DNA of 64,000 nt from Strigops habroptila (lineage: Eukaryota; Chordata; Aves; Psittaciformes; Psittacidae): NCBI RefSeq assembly GCF_004027225.2, contig NC_044279.2:43300744-43364743 (forward strand). Direction: 5' to 3'. The position numbers and the translations under genes were made by a program. This document shows positions 9,851 through 24,435 of this stretch, piece by piece; within the stretch, counting starts at the first letter, position 1, and each line of letters opens with the position of its first letter. Below the pieces are notes generated by a model, which ran no database searches, had not been told where the DNA came from, and was given only the letters and a program-made list of their open reading frames with translations.

Positions 9851-12800
9851 CTGGGCTAAAACCAAGGCAGACAAAAGCTGAGATGAAGAAGATGCATCAG
9901 TCTCCATTTATGAGTGGCCAGAATGCTTGAGTCCCACATCTGGATGGTGGGAATTCAGTCTAGCCTTCCTCATAGCTACGAGGCAGTGGCAAGTGCCACG
10001 CAGAAGCAAAAAGCGGAGATGGAGACAATCAAGCACTTCTGTCTCCTCGTCATATTCTGAAAGTGTTTCCTGCTTCACCTGTGTGCTGTATGGAGTGCAG
10101 GCATTTCAGATGTGTGCTGACCAGGCCCGGAGCCTAGGACCAGGGCTCTAAATCCCATCCCTCTAGTCCTAATTTAGATCTAGCATCAGGCACAGGAAGC
10201 CCTGCTCAGCCCTGCCAACGTAAAATACATATGCACGTGCCAAGAATAAAAGCCACAGATAAGGATGGAAAGTCTGTGTTGAAAACAAGAGTGACTACAG
10301 AGCTTAAGCAAGTCCAAGGTCTGTTAGCAGCTGTGCAGAGACTTACAGAATTATATTTTTGTATATTGGCACTTACATGTGACCTAAATTTCATTTGAAA
10401 CGCTGCCCTTTTTTGGTGCCTGCAGTGCTGCATTATTACTGAATGTAAGAGCACAGTGTGCATCTGTGCAGGTTTGTCTCTGCAGGTCATTAGCAACACT
10501 TGAACGCTGCACTTGCCCTTCCAAATTCTGTTTTCAAAATATAATTTACAGAATATCTTTCTGCCCTAGTACATGTCGAACCACTTCTGTGAATTACCGC
10601 AAATAAAGACTGTGGTTTCTCTTATAATTGTCAAATTGCTTGAGGATGATTTTCTCCATTTATCTTCATTATTTTATCATTGCAAAAAATTATGTCAGTC
10701 TTTATTGGAAAACCACTAGTTAAAATCTTCTAAATTGCTTCTGCAAAAGAACTATCTATTGCTTTCTACACCTCTAGCACCTGATTTGTGTGCCCAGAAC
10801 ACATGCTTCATTAACCCCTTTCACAGCTAAGTGTCTGCTGTTCCAAATGTAATGCAAATCACTTTTTAATAGTCACATTGACTAGATAGGAAATGCTTTT
10901 GTTGGAGCCATGACTTGTAGTTAATTAAGCCAATTAGCATGTGATATAAGCACTTCTGGAACGATAAAGCCTAAGAATAGCTCTCAAGAGATGGTGGAAG
11001 ACTTTGATGCAAATAGAAATGTTACAGAAGGGAAGTGGAATAAAGCAAGAGGAAGTTTAAAAATAATTCCTAAATGCATTTGGTACTTTTCCTAGTTTAC
11101 AGTAGTCTCAGCTGAACTTCTGTGGGAAATATGCTTGTGGCAGGGAGAATCTACTTACTATGTCTTTGTGTAAGCAGATAAAACTGGACTTTTTACTCAG
11201 CAGAGAAGATTGGCAACAACATTTCTGCTGAAGTCCTGCTTATATCATGAAATTATCTGATTTACCAAGTGCACATTTGACTTCCTTCCAAGAGATTTTT
11301 GACTGCTTAACACCAGAAAAGAGAGCAATACATTCCTTGTCAGCTGGGCCTCACGTTTTGCTGTGAGGGTGAGGACTGTCCTTTCAGCAAAGTAAAAACC
11401 AAATTGATTCTTGAGCGTTTAAGATGAAAATCTATCACATTCCTTCTAATACCGTTTCTCAAAGAAATGGATAACACCAAGACATTTTATAATTTAACCA
11501 TGTGCTATCCTAGGGATGTCCAGTGTACATGAAGTCTCAGGAAGAAGTTGTTTCAGTCTTTCAGAAATTCTACTAAATTGGCTCCAAACGTGGTTTGAAA
11601 CAGGTACTGACAGAGAGGTGTAAGTTATGATGCATTTGTTTCAGTGTATGTTATACCTGGCTTTCATATGCTAGGAATTTCTCAAGGCTTTTGAGAAAAC
11701 TGTCATTGCTCAATGTACAATAACAAATCTTTTACAGTCCATCCTCGTACGTTTTGAACTTTATTTTTTGCCACTTGCTTCTCCTGTTATATTCTGGAAT
11801 GAAATGTTATTCTCAAACAAAAAAACCCCTCCATCTCATTTTCTCAGATAAAGTAGAACTTGCTTGGCATACTAAACTGTTTAAGTGGTATTGGTACTCT
11901 AATTTTTTTCCTTCTAATTAAATTAATAAGAGGAAAGTGTCAAATCAGCTGGGAGGATTTTGAACAAAGGAAATGAGATTTTATGTCTACATTGCACTCT
12001 TATGCTTACACTGGAAATTTTCTAACCTCTGCTGCAAAATTCAGCTAGAAAATTGCTGCCTATGCATTATTCCCCCCTGCAATTTTGTTGCAACTTTCCT
12101 CTTTTTGCATATTTGTACCCTTTCTCCCTCTCAACCTGAACACACAAATTACAGTGTAGCTTCATTAGTCATAAGCTTGAAATTGGCTTTATGAAACTGG
12201 AGCTGACATTCCGTGACTGCTGTAGGATTTCATTACAAATACAAATGCTTGTTTGTATGACAGACATCTTTTGCAAGAGGAAACTTTGAATGATTCTAGT
12301 CCTTCAGTCTTCATCTCAAAAAGAAATAGACTCTGCTGTGGTTCTTTCATGTATGTAAAGATGCCTTTCAAGGAGATTTTTTTTTATTTATCACACCATG
12401 CTCCACAGTTGCTCCATAATTGTTTCTCTATTTCTCTACGTAAGGATGCCGGAATGGCCATAATCTTTTGAGCCATAATCTTGTAGTACTCAGTAGCAAT
12501 GGCTAAAGGAGTTGATGTTCCTTACCCTTGATTTAGATTTGGGAAAGAGGTCTTTCTATTTCTCCAACAGTAAATAAAGATTTTTTTTATCAAAATATGT
12601 CCTAATCACAAGATGATCTTGAGTCTTCTTGAAAAGACTCATGAGTATTAAACCACCAAAACTCCTACATGTTTATTATGCAACAGTTAGTTAATTTTCT
12701 TTCCTCATAGAATAATCCTTTGTCTTATCATTCAGTTCTGCAAAGTGCTGAATACTCTTGACTTACATTGCCTTGACTGAAAATGGAGGTGACTCACTGC

Positions 12801-15800
12801 GTTACAGAATTGTGACCAATATTTGGTAATTCACAGCTGGTCTCTCAAACCTGGCCTATACACACAGTTAAATTGGATTTAACTTTAATACAAGTTAAAT
12901 CAGTAGCTGACAAGGTTCCATTCGTCAATGTGATTTATTGATGTTCTAATGCACTTTCTATTACTGAGTCATCTACTAGATAAAGTCTTTTCACTTTTAG
13001 AAAGTCTACAAAATGCTGAGCTGAATCTCTATTATTCACAAAAGGATCCCACAGGGCAAGTGAGTTTGGAGGTTCCTCTCATAGTGCAATACTGTTTGCA
13101 AACCAGGATGCTAAGAAATGTTGTACCTATTGACAATGCTACTGTACAGGCAAAGATGTTTGAGAATAGTATGCACTGCATGAAATGACATTAAGGAAAA
13201 AATCCCTTTATTTTAATATCAGCTTCAATTAGAAACATACTTATATGATTGAGGAGAAAGACAGTCTGCAAGAAAATATTTCAACGTGCTGAGTGGGAAA
13301 TTAAAATCAGCATAATGTAAACATCACCAGCAAAATAGCTCACAACATTCAAAACTACTATCTTTTTATATTAACACTATTGCATGTCCACAGTTGAATT
13401 TTTGCAGTGACCTATGCCAGCTATTGCCATAGTGCAGCAGCTGCATACCCAGATGAGATATGAGGATTTGTGTTGGGCAGCAGTAAGGTGTAGATGTGGA
13501 CCATGTAGATGTGGACCGTCCCTATGGAATTGGTGCTGCTGGTTTCCTCTCTACCCCTCTCTGGCCCTGCATTGCTGCAAGAGGCTGGGCAAGAAGGGGC
13601 TTATGCAGGTGACAAATGTCATCAGCCAGGCAGAAGAGGTTCAAGGATTATGTATGTGATGATGTGTATTTTCCCTGGGAACTGTGTGCTCTGTCAGCTC
13701 AGCACACCCAGCACCTGCTGTTTTGGAGAGTTTGCAGACTAAATTGGATGGCTCTTCTGCACACAAGACCTTCCATAAACAATGTGTGTCACTAAATCGT
13801 TGGCTCTCTTTTCCTATTGACTGGCTTTAGAGTCTAAAGGTTGAATTAAACAAATGTTTTATTCCACTGTGGCTTACACCACTATGATATCTTTACTTCC
13901 AGATGTCTATGTTTTCTAAGGCTTCCTATTTCCCATTAATCTTTCTTTTACAGGCTTTCCAGAAAAGGAGCTTTGAGTCAATCTGAAATGTGGACATAGT
14001 AGGATAACTGGAGCCATTTGACTGTTCATAGCATGTAGTTATATCTAGCAAAGTATCTGTGTTTTGTATGTAGCAACACTTCAGGATCAGAAAAAGATGT
14101 AATGTCCCACTCAAGCCTACCTATCTTATCTATACAGAGGCTGAGGTGGACTGTTTGCATGCTGACTGAGAAGCCTGAATGTGACAATTTCTCAGATTAA
14201 GACGTAAGAATATGACAGATTAAATTTTTAATGGTGTTTTTCAGCACATTGACAACAGCCCTTGTCCCAGAGGAGGAATGTTTCAGATACCAATTAAAGA
14301 TTAATGCTCAATAAAGAATTCTCCTTCCAAAGAAATTGGATAGACTACTGGATATGCTGACTACAGAGTCACATAGTAAACCACGATAACAGAAGGCCAA
14401 GTTTGGTTTATAAAAATAAAAAAAAACAATCACAGGAAGACTGCTTTTTATCTCATGGACATCCATTTGCAGTAAAACTTCAAATCACTCATAGAAGCCT
14501 TTTGGTGCAACACAGACTATGTTTCATTCTACACAAAGAAGTGACAAAAACTGTTTCACTTTTGTAAACCTGTGCCTTCTACCATCGGTATCTTACAACT
14601 CTGTACATTTCAGTTTCCATGAATCCTGAATTTGTATGTTGTCTCTCACTTCTGAATCAGGAAAGATTGCCAGCTGAGTGACTGACCTTTAATTAGCGAA
14701 TCACTTCACATTAGCAATTGAACTGCTGAAAGTCAATAGACAAATTAGAGCTTCTGTTGAATTGCTGGGTGACCTACCTGTAAAGAGTTCTGTATAGGGG
14801 AGGAACCTGAGAAATAGAGTTCACTCAGGACCAGTTTAACTTCCGTTACGAAACGTGGGTGTTGCACAAATATGGAATTAGTTGCTTTCTATTATAGCCC
14901 AGGAAAGAAAAATTGGGAAGTGGCAAGTTGGAGGAAAAGAATTATCAAAATTGTTTATGCTCTTACATGCAAACAGTGCAGAGGAACAAAGCGACCAGAG
15001 GGTAAGAGAGTGTGTTGAAGGCATTTAGCAAGATGCTGTTCTGCTGTTCTGGACAAGTAGCTATAGAGAACTCATCATCAGATAAGATGTTCAGGTGTGT
15101 TTACGCACACCTATGTCTGGGATGGATATTATTTAGCTGATTAAACTTTCTAAGAGGCTTAGCCAGGAACCAGATGCTCAGAAAGATACTGTGGTCAGGC
15201 CACAGGTGGTTGTTTTCCTAGTCTTTATTAGAAGTGTTCATCACTAAACACACCTCACACCATGAAGTGTTAAACCAGCCTTCCTAGCTACTGTTAACTA
15301 ACTGGTTTAGACTAGATTAATACCTCGAGGAACTTTCAATTTAGATAAACTCTTACTTTAACTGAAAGTATTAATTTAAACCTGTGGGACCTGTCACCAA
15401 AAGGTAGGCATTAATTTAAAATGGTGAATTAAGTTCACAATTTAAGATGAACCGAAACAAGGAGTGGGAAGCTGAAATAATAGACTTCACATGGATTTCA
15501 AGTGATTGTTAAAGGAAGGATGGTTGAGTAAATCAGTGTGACTTTCTTATGCAATAAGCCCTGCCACTTCATCTAACACAGCCGAGCTAACTGGAATAAA
15601 GAAATGCCATATAGAAGTGGAATTTTAACTCAGAAGATGGGGTTTTGTATGTACTGACAAACCCAGAAGCAATCTAGTTTTTGGTTTTTGTTGGGTTTTT
15701 TTGTTTAAGAGGAGTGAACGCTGCAAAAGGGATTCACAGACTAAACTTTTATTTCTGTTTTCTGGCAAGGTAGAAGGGTTTGGCTGTGGGCTGAGAGACA

Positions 15801-18800
15801 CTCTGCTTCCATTTCTGTTCCTGCAGAATCATATGATATACATTATAATTTTTGAGGCCAGACTTTGGACTGTGAAATCATATCTGGAGAAGATCACAAG
15901 GGAAAGCTGCTCTTTTTGTATACATGTATATATCCCAAACAAATGAGTGTAAATGTCTTGCTAACGCTCTACTACTGGTATACAGATGTTACAAATCATG
16001 TTTATGTTCATGAATATTCATTGCCTAAACAGTAGCAGGCATGAGAAAGTCTGAATGGGAAGCTTAACAGGAACAATCCTGCTGCCCTTTTTTTTTTTTT
16101 TCAATTTTTATTTTAAAAGTTATTTCATTTTAAAAGTGACTAAAAATTCTCTTTAAGAAAATATCTTTGTTGAGTTCAACTAGGAATGCTTGTATTATGT
16201 TTTCTTTGTATTATTGGGGATTTTTTCCTGATTTAAGTGTAGACTTGCAGACTATTAATCAAAAGTAACTGCTCTGTCTTAGAGCAGTGCTTTTGCAATA
16301 ACTTGTGCAGTGTTTCATGGAAAGCCTGACAAACTTTACATTACATACCTCAGAATTTCATCTTTATGTGCTCTTATGTGTGGGTTGCTCAGTTACACCA
16401 TAGCACACGTAGTGCGAGCAGGCTCTGCCATAGCATGCCCAGGGCCAGGGCTCATGGGCCAGTCTTTCTCATGAGCCATGGTGCAGCCTGGAATCATGTG
16501 GGATGCAGCTTTGTCCCATACACCATTTATTAGCCCTTTAGAGATGCTGCACATTTGAAATCTCCTTTGGGGTCTTACCAGAATCCTGAGGTGCCCTGGT
16601 AATCCTTGAGGATTATTTTATACTGGATGAAACGGTGTTGGAGTTAAAGCACGGATGAAGGACTAACCTGCAAAAAGTTGTGGAAACATTCATGTACTTC
16701 CAGCTTTTAACCAGGCTGGAAGTTTCAGGATTTAGAAATGTTCTTGGTTTTTTTCCACTCCTTTCCCCGGCTCCCTTGATTTTCTGTTTTGCCACTTAGA
16801 AAGCGGAAAGGAACAGGTAGAAGAAGAGAACTGGCAAATGTCAAAGCTGGTAATTTAAAGGCAACATCAATTATTCACAATATTTTGATCTGAACCAAAT
16901 TTTATTGAATTCTTTTTATTCCTGGGGCTCTACCAAGACCAAATGACATTGTCCAGGCCTTGCATGACATAAAGGGTGCCTGGAAGATATACAACATATG
17001 AGAAGATGTTTTTAATCTTGAATCTATCAAAGGGTCCTAGACAAATGTCACAGTCCCAGCTACTGAACCTGGCTCAGCATTTGCTGGTGTCATACCTTCT
17101 GGGAAAGAATATAAATAGCTTTAATGACTGGACAAGAAAAAAGAAAGGCAGCCTGGGAAAAGCCTTTTGTTCCAGGAAGAGGGTGAAAATAGTGGCACTG
17201 TTTACAGTGACTTGGGTACTCTCATCTTCTGATACAGCTGCCATTTCAGGTTTAACAAAAACAGTCTGAAACTTGCAACAGAACATATGTCAGTGCAAGT
17301 CATAGACCTAGCAAGCGCCACCTTACTTTCTGTCAGATTTTGCATTAGTCCTTGGTATCCTAATTTTGTACTGATACAGTCTTTTTTCCATGACAATATT
17401 GTGAAGTGAGAGTGAGGGTTGTATGGAGGATCTGTGGGTTGCCGTTGAGGTGTTGATAGTATTTTGCACAGAGAAAATACTTTCTAGCATGTTTCTGTAT
17501 CTTATTGCATGCTAAATCTTGGCATTTATAATTTAGAAAATAATAATAAATGATTTTTTCTCCACAAAATTAAACGACATGTATTATATTTCAATTAATA
17601 TGCACAGTGTTCACCCTCATAAACAGTAGATGCAGCCAAACATCTGGAGTTACAATAGCATTTTAGCTGAAATTATATAGCGCTGTTATAAATCTGTGAA
17701 AGAGACACACGCTTTTTGATATACACTGTTTTTTCTAGACTCAAGTGGCTTATTGTGCAGCTGGTTATCTGAGACTGTCCCAGAGTAGTCCAAGTTAGCA
17801 TTGCATAAAAAATATTCTTTGTTTCCACAGTGAAACACGTAAGTTGTTGAGGTGCTCTGCTTTTGCTGAGCATTCTACAACTGTAGCACTGCAAAAGCAG
17901 CAGAGGTCACCATGCACCAAGCTCCACCAGCCCCCAACGCTTCAGCCAGGAACTGGGCTGGGCATCAGTTCCTGTGACATTGGCTCAAATTGATCTAAAA
18001 GTCAAGGAGTTCTAGACAGCAAATGGCCGCACATGGTGGGAGGAACATTGTAAGTGCTACAGCAATAACTGACTTCAGGAAAAAGAATACAAACATGAAA
18101 GTGATTGTAAGTAATAATAATTTCAAGATGTTTGCTGTGAATTTGAAACTTTATTGAAAACTACCCTGCTTAACTAATCATCCTGTACTAGTCCCTGTAC
18201 TTTGTACAATGCCTCTGAAAAAAACTGTAAAATGACTGATCCATGCCCTTTAAAACTCATTAATAATAAAGAAGTGAAATCCAAATGTGTCCATTTTAGC
18301 TCTAAAATAAAGTTCAAGCTCCATGCTGAGCACAATTATAAATAATATATGAACTAGCACGATGCTAAATACAGATGTCCAGCTGGTGAAGAAGAGGATT
18401 AACTATGTTTATTAGCACATATGCTCACAAAGTTTAAAATGTATGACTTCTCCTATTGTATCTTGCCTTCTTAACAGTGTACAACTTCCTGCTGATACCA
18501 CAATGTGTTCAGCTGTGTTTGGATATTTCCATGGATAGTCCCTAGAAGAAATGTTCTCACTATAAGGACAACAGTAACTACAGCACTTTAATATATATAC
18601 AAATTACAGGCCAAATTCATGCCTTCATACCTTCATTGTAAATTGTGTTTTGATGCTGTCACATCTATAACAATGGCAGAAGCATGTAGATTTATTTATA
18701 AAATGAATAGGATGGCATCTTGAGCTCCTCTGACGTTGATAGGAGCTATACTGACTTAGCAGAACCACAATTTTAAACCTTATTCTTTGCATGCATGAAG

Positions 18801-21800
18801 CATTTGTGTTAAACTTTTATTATTCTCTTTTCAGAGTCATTATTTCAATATCAGAACATTTTTTGTGGTACCATGTAAATGGAATGAAACACATACTCAA
18901 CAATTTTGAGTAACTTTGAGCCAGTTTGAGCATAGAAAGATTTTTTCCCTTAAAATTAGGTAAAATGAGTTTGGCAATTTAAAGAAACAGTGAGTAAAAA
19001 AGGAAGATTAGATCATTGTAGCTGTGCTTTATTTCCTTATCTTATATAATAATTCCTGATTTTAATATTTTGCCAGTTGTCAAGGTATAATGTCCAATAT
19101 ACCGTTTTAATTATGTTTTCTTTACTCAATAATTTAAATGCAATAGCTATGAAAATGCTGTTAAAACTAAGTTGTCTGGGTGTTATGTTTTCTGAAAATA
19201 CTGGACTGAAGCATTTTGTATGTAGTCTTTTCTAATTCTTTTGATAGAAGTGGCTTCTCCATTTGTGTTTTAAAGAAGCATAAGATGAGAGAAGATGAGC
19301 CTTTAAACTGAAGTCAAGGTGTGGCTTCATCTCATAAAGATGAGGGACTTGCAACTACAGCTGAAATTCTGTCCTTAGGTTATGTTGTGTTCTGACACTG
19401 GCTCAGGAGCACAGCAGTCAAACTGAAGAAGAGGGAGTGACCAAGGACGTGTCAGTGAGGAGCCTTGAGGGAGTAGTTACAGAGAAACAGAGATTAACTT
19501 TGAGATTTGTAGCCATGGGTTATTTACAAAAGTTATTTTAAAAAACGGTTTGTGAGTGAAGTGTTTTAACTAAGACAGTGACTGCTTCTTATCTATTTTG
19601 TGGCTGAGATGAGAAGGATGCAAAACCGAATGGCTGGTAATAGTTTGGTTACATTCTCTCTGAACTCCTGTCTCCACTGTTTTTTGTTTGGCCATTGCAG
19701 TAACCCCAGGTTGCACACCACTGAAACATTCCTTTAAATGAAGGTAAAGCTAGGATCAGTGCAAAGTCTGCTAACAATCAGTTTAGACTTGTAGAAATTA
19801 GCTAGTGGGATCTCCCTCCTAAAAAGAAAGGGAGGGAACCTGTCTGTTTTTCCACTGAAAAACTTTGATTGGATGACTACTGCATGCACATGAGGTCTCC
19901 ACATGGAGGTTTTCTTCTTTAAGTGATAGATTGTCCTACACATTCATTAGCTGACAGGGTTGACAGGAGGAGACATGGTTCCTAGATGGGGATTAAAGAA
20001 AGATAGGACAGGCTAAAGGAGAAATGAATTGGATGAGGTTTAGGGAAATGGCAAGCATCCATTCTAGCCACAATTGCTTTAGGATTCTGGTATTATTATT
20101 TCTGCTCTGCCTCTGGGCTTTTATTAGGGTCAGTCAGAGCCAGAGGAAATCCCATACAGCGCAGGTACAATACAGCAATGTTGCCAATAAACCAGAAGGC
20201 TTGCCTGGGGCCAAAGCAAGCAGGAATAGGCAAAGCCAGCTCCTTAAGAACGTGAACAAATTAATAGTGCAAGTGCCCTTTTGGACTGAGGAAAACCTGG
20301 GCCCTACAGTGGAAGAGCATGCATCTCTACAAAGAGGTCCTCACCAAATCTTCTTCTTCTAGAAGAGGTCCTCATCAAGTCTCTTTTGAGGACTGTAATG
20401 TGGAAAGGGATGATGTGGTCCAGCTATTGTAAAACATAATTAAGAAAAAATAATGATAATGAGTTGAACGGGACAAATGCAGTGGAATGCCATAGAAATT
20501 AAATTATTCTTTCTGATAAAATTACTATTTTAAAATATTATAGAACTGATTTCTAAAGATATCTAAAATCAGTCTAAAGAATTTAATGGAGAAATATGCT
20601 AAAAGTGTATGCTAATTCTCTACTGCCTGTAGCAGTAGAATCCTGTAGCAGGACTTTTCTATAAATAAATAGGTTAATTCACATCTTAAATGATCCTTGA
20701 TCCTTATGACAGTTCTTGTAGCTGCTTAAAATTTACTATAGTTTCACCTTTTCTCCCCAAACTAGACAATACTAATTCATTCTGCATTCATTTAATATAC
20801 ATTCCCTCTAGCCCATATATACATTATACTATTTGCAGGCAGAACATTCTATTTAACTAGCAATCTAAAGTTTCACAGCTTGCCAAGAAAATGAAAGGTT
20901 TTTGAGTATGAGAGATTAAAAAGAAGAAGAAATCCCAGCACCGTAAATTGTAAAACTTTACACCTTACAGCTGCCAGCTGTAATCCACAAGGAGACAGTG
21001 TTCTTAGACTCCTAGGAACATAGACTGGTCTATTTTTTAGCAAATACTTTTCTTGTTCTTTCAGAAAGGTAAGGAAAGAGGAGACAGAAGTCCCAGACCC
21101 CAGAAGAACCCTTTCTAGGGTACATAACAATGATGAGGAGTTATTTTGTCCTTGGGTGTGGAAGGATTGTGGTGATTTGATAAGTTCTGTTAAGATTATG
21201 TTTTGCTTGTTATTACAGTTGAAATACAACAGCTGAAATGTTATTACACAGTCTATGTTAGCTTAAGCCCGAGAGGATTTTCACAATGTAGCATTTACAT
21301 AAGATAAGGACATGGCGATTTCTGGTTCTTTTTAACTGAAATACTTTCATTTTATTATCATATTATCTTTATCTTAAACTAGCTTTCTCTGTGAGATTAA
21401 ATGTATTTGTTTTAAAGATGTAACAAGGCTATTTTAATAACCAATTTTCTTACTAATTCTAATAAATTAGCATCAGACAGAAACTGCAGTGCAGTGAAGA
21501 TTCCTGAAGTTACAGATAACTTGCAGAAGTGAAGCAATGCATTCAGCACTGAGGAATGCTGGGCAGCACATCGCTATGCTGAGACCTTCAGGAAGGGAAA
21601 CCATGTCCTCTTCTGAGTAAATAAGGGGCCCAACAGCTGCCTCTTTTTTCTTCTAACAAAAGAAGAAACAATGGAAAACTACTTCGGGCAGGTCCACGCA
21701 ACCCTGAATTTAAGGAGTGCAGAAAGGGAAGGGAGAGAAGGGAGAAACACAGGACAGATTGCAACTGTGTGTTCTCCTTTATCACGTGTTCATCTGGCTT

Positions 21801-23744
21801 TATCTTTGTGATGAAATAAAAAAAAAGGGAAAAAAGGAGCATAAAAAATACTAAAGAATCAATTGAAGGTCAAATCTGAAGATGAAATAGGCTCAAGAGC
21901 AGAGCTCTGAAGAAAAAGTGGGAGAGAGAAAAAAAACCACTTTTGAGCAAATGTGGGTAAGAGCATGTTCCCTGCTACTGGCTATTGTTTATAAGGAAGT
22001 ATCTGGATACACCATGAGTTTATTTTCCTAGTGAAAATATCCCAGAGAAGCCTCTATATGATCTAGCTACCCAAGACAAGCAGAACAACAGTTTGAACCT
22101 GGTTTTGTAACCCTTACAGTTCATTAGACCTTAAAGCAAAAAAAAAATCTGTATTCTTGACAATACTAAATATGTGCGTTAGAGAGGAAAGGGTTTTATT
22201 TATTTATGTGTTCACTTGTTTAAAAACAGTGGATATTTATACAACTATTCCTTGATCGTTTCTTTTAATTGCACCCTTGTTGTCAACTGATATTGATTTT
22301 ATTGGAGATTTCTTCCATGTCCATTTCTATGGGACATACTTAGGTCATCTCACAAGTCCTATATAGATAAATAGAATCACAAAGACAATAATTTGTGTTC
22401 GCTATGTTTGTGCTAAGTTTGCATGTATTACAGTGCTCCTCTGTTTCACTCTTACTCTCTTTTTGGTTGGTACTATAAATCTCTTCTGCAAAATGAAATG
22501 GAAAACAAATGCCTTGCACTACGGAAGAACTCCATGAAGTCCCTGGACTTAGTATGCTTTCAGATTCACATAGGTAGGTTTAGTGCTAGGCAAGTCTGTG
22601 AGTAGAATTAGAAGAGAGATACTTCTTTAAACCACGCTTTAAAAATGACAATCTCTTCATCTGTGGTTTTCACCATGACTGTCACTTTATGATGTTTTCT
22701 TCTAGTTAGGAAAGGAAGGCGAGGATCATATGGAAATCTACTCTTACTCTGTGGTTCTTTTGGTCTGGAGCAAGCCACAGGAAAATGGAAGTAGCAAACA
22801 CAAGAGAAATTGGAAGTTAGGCTTGTGTTAAGCTGCAGTTACTTGGTTTGACCAAGGGACAAACACATGAAATGTAACATCCAAAGGAGACTTGACTAGA
22901 GACTTCTGGAGTTTCCTTTTTGGCTTGAAATCCTATGAACCCAAGTCCCTCCACGGTGCTTTGGAGACAGGTCATTAAAGAGAACAAACCTCTTCACTGG
23001 GCACAGAAGATGCCTTTTCCCTTCCAGCAGCCCATATGGTGTGGCTGAAAAAAGGTGACTCCACCATCAGGAAGCTTAGTTATCCATAGGGTCAGCATTT
23101 GGTAAAAAATGTTTTCCTTGTAGATAGGGAACAAACCTGCCAGCAATGTTCTAATGCTGGAATGCAATACTTTCCAGGTCAGATTTTTATACTAATTTCC
23201 CATCAGTATCACTCTAAGAGAAGGTACACTGCATTTAGTGTGAGCTCTAAAAAGCATGAGTCAAAGTATCATTTGAATCCCATGTCAAAGCCAGCTACTC
23301 AGTGAGGAAGTATCTCTGGCAATAGTAAAAAGAAATCTAAAAGAGACCCAAATTTCAAAAGACTTCAGGATAGTTATGCTTTTCACATTTTAATCTTTTC
23401 TGACACAACAGAACCACCCTCCCTGCCACCACATTTCATCATTGATTTTCTGTGGCAGAAACTGCATATAGAAGAGCTCTTTTCCTCCAGCTGAAATCAT
23501 GGATAAAGGGGCTTAAGTTGGAGTCTCTTAGACTATAGGTATTTTTCTACATAGATATTGAGGAAAGCTCCAGAGAATGCATTCACGTTAAAATTATTTT
23601 GATAAGGAGCTATACGTGTTTTATAGAAAGCATTTTTAACAAGTTAACTAGATTTGTGAGGGTTTGGGAAAATATGCTTTTCTTAAAGTTTGCCAGGCTA
23701 GTGCAGCAAGAGCTGTTGAACACGTTGCTTTAATAAGTAAGTGA
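9851..23744. other. Long intergenic region, no genes recognised
   Basis: Nearly 14 kb of mostly AT-rich DNA with homopolymer runs (such as T at 16088-16101). No transposon, RNA gene or splice-flanked exon could be supported by eye. The longest open frames, about 118 codons on the minus strand near 20873-21229 and 112 codons on the plus strand at 20024-20362, have no domain and no support. Conserved non-coding elements could exist here but need a multi-species alignment. Confidence 0.5.
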
Positions 23745-23749
23745 CCACT

Positions 23750-24325
23750 TGTCCTGGGTTCAGCTATAGCAGTCATTTTTCTCCTGCTTAGTAGCTGGTG
23801 CAGTGCTGTGTTTTTTAACTTTCAGCCTGGGAACAACGCTGATAACACCGATGTTTTTAGTTGTTGCTAAGTAATGTTTATTCCAACCAAGGACTTTCTC
23901 AGTCTCATGCTTTGCCAGGGAGGAGGGGAAGCCGGGAGGAAGCAGAGACAGGACACCTGACCCAAACTAGCCAAAGGGGTATTCCATACCACAGCACATC
24001 ATGCCCAGTATATAAACCGGGGGGAGTTACCCGGAAGGCCCAGATCACTGCTCGGGTCGGGCTGGGTATCGGTCGGCGGGTGGTGAGCAATTGTATCCTC
24101 TCCCCTTGTTATTTCACTAATCGTTATTATCATTGGTGGTAGCAGTAGTGGTTTTGTGTTATACCTTAGTTGCGGGACTGCTCTTATCTCAACCCGTGGG
24201 AGTTGCATTCTTCCCATTCTCCTCCCCATCCCTCCGGGAGCGGGGGGAGGAAGAAGGAGGGGGGGGGGGGGAGTGAGTGAGCGGCTGTGTGGTTCTGAGT
24301 TACCGGCTGGGCTCAAACCACGACA
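23750..24325 (+). repeat. 5' LTR
   Basis: It starts TGTCCTGGGTTCAGC and ends AAACCACGACA (576 bp). A TATA box lies at 24009-24015 and a G run of 13 at 24259-24271. The CRE-like half site kept in the 3' LTR (ACGTCA) reads ACATCA here at 23996-24001, as expected from CpG decay. No AATAAA signal was found. Compared with the solo LTR at 445-1070, about 50 bp is missing after GAGCAATTGTAT (around 24085-24097). Confidence 0.95.
24009..24015 (+). promoter_or_regulatory. LTR TATA box
   Basis: TATATAA is followed by ACCGGGG within the 5' LTR. The same box is in the 3' LTR (30934-30940) and the solo LTR, so it is conserved across the family. Transcription would start some 25-30 bp downstream, defining the U3/R border. 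Confidence 0.8.
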
Positions 24326-24333
24326 GTTCTTTT

Positions 24334-24351
24334 TGGCGCCCAACGTGGGGC
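24334..24351 (+). other. Primer binding site, tRNA-Lys1,2 type
   Basis: TGGCGCCCAACGTGGGGC lies 8 nt after the end of the 5' LTR and is followed by TCGAA. This 18-mer is complementary to the 3' end of tRNA-Lys1,2, the primer class used by foamy viruses and some other retroviruses. It is where minus-strand DNA synthesis would begin. Confidence 0.92.
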
Positions 24352-24435
24352 TCGAAAGGTTGAGATAACGACAGATCTGACCAGAGTGTGTTTAATCATA
24401 TTTGTGATAAGCATTCATTGTTACTACTCGTCACA

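Noticed and set aside
20024..20362. 112-codon frame with a signal-peptide-like hydrophobic start
   Set aside because: The rest has no cysteine pattern or domain, no homologue comes to mind, and comparable frames occur by chance in 64 kb.
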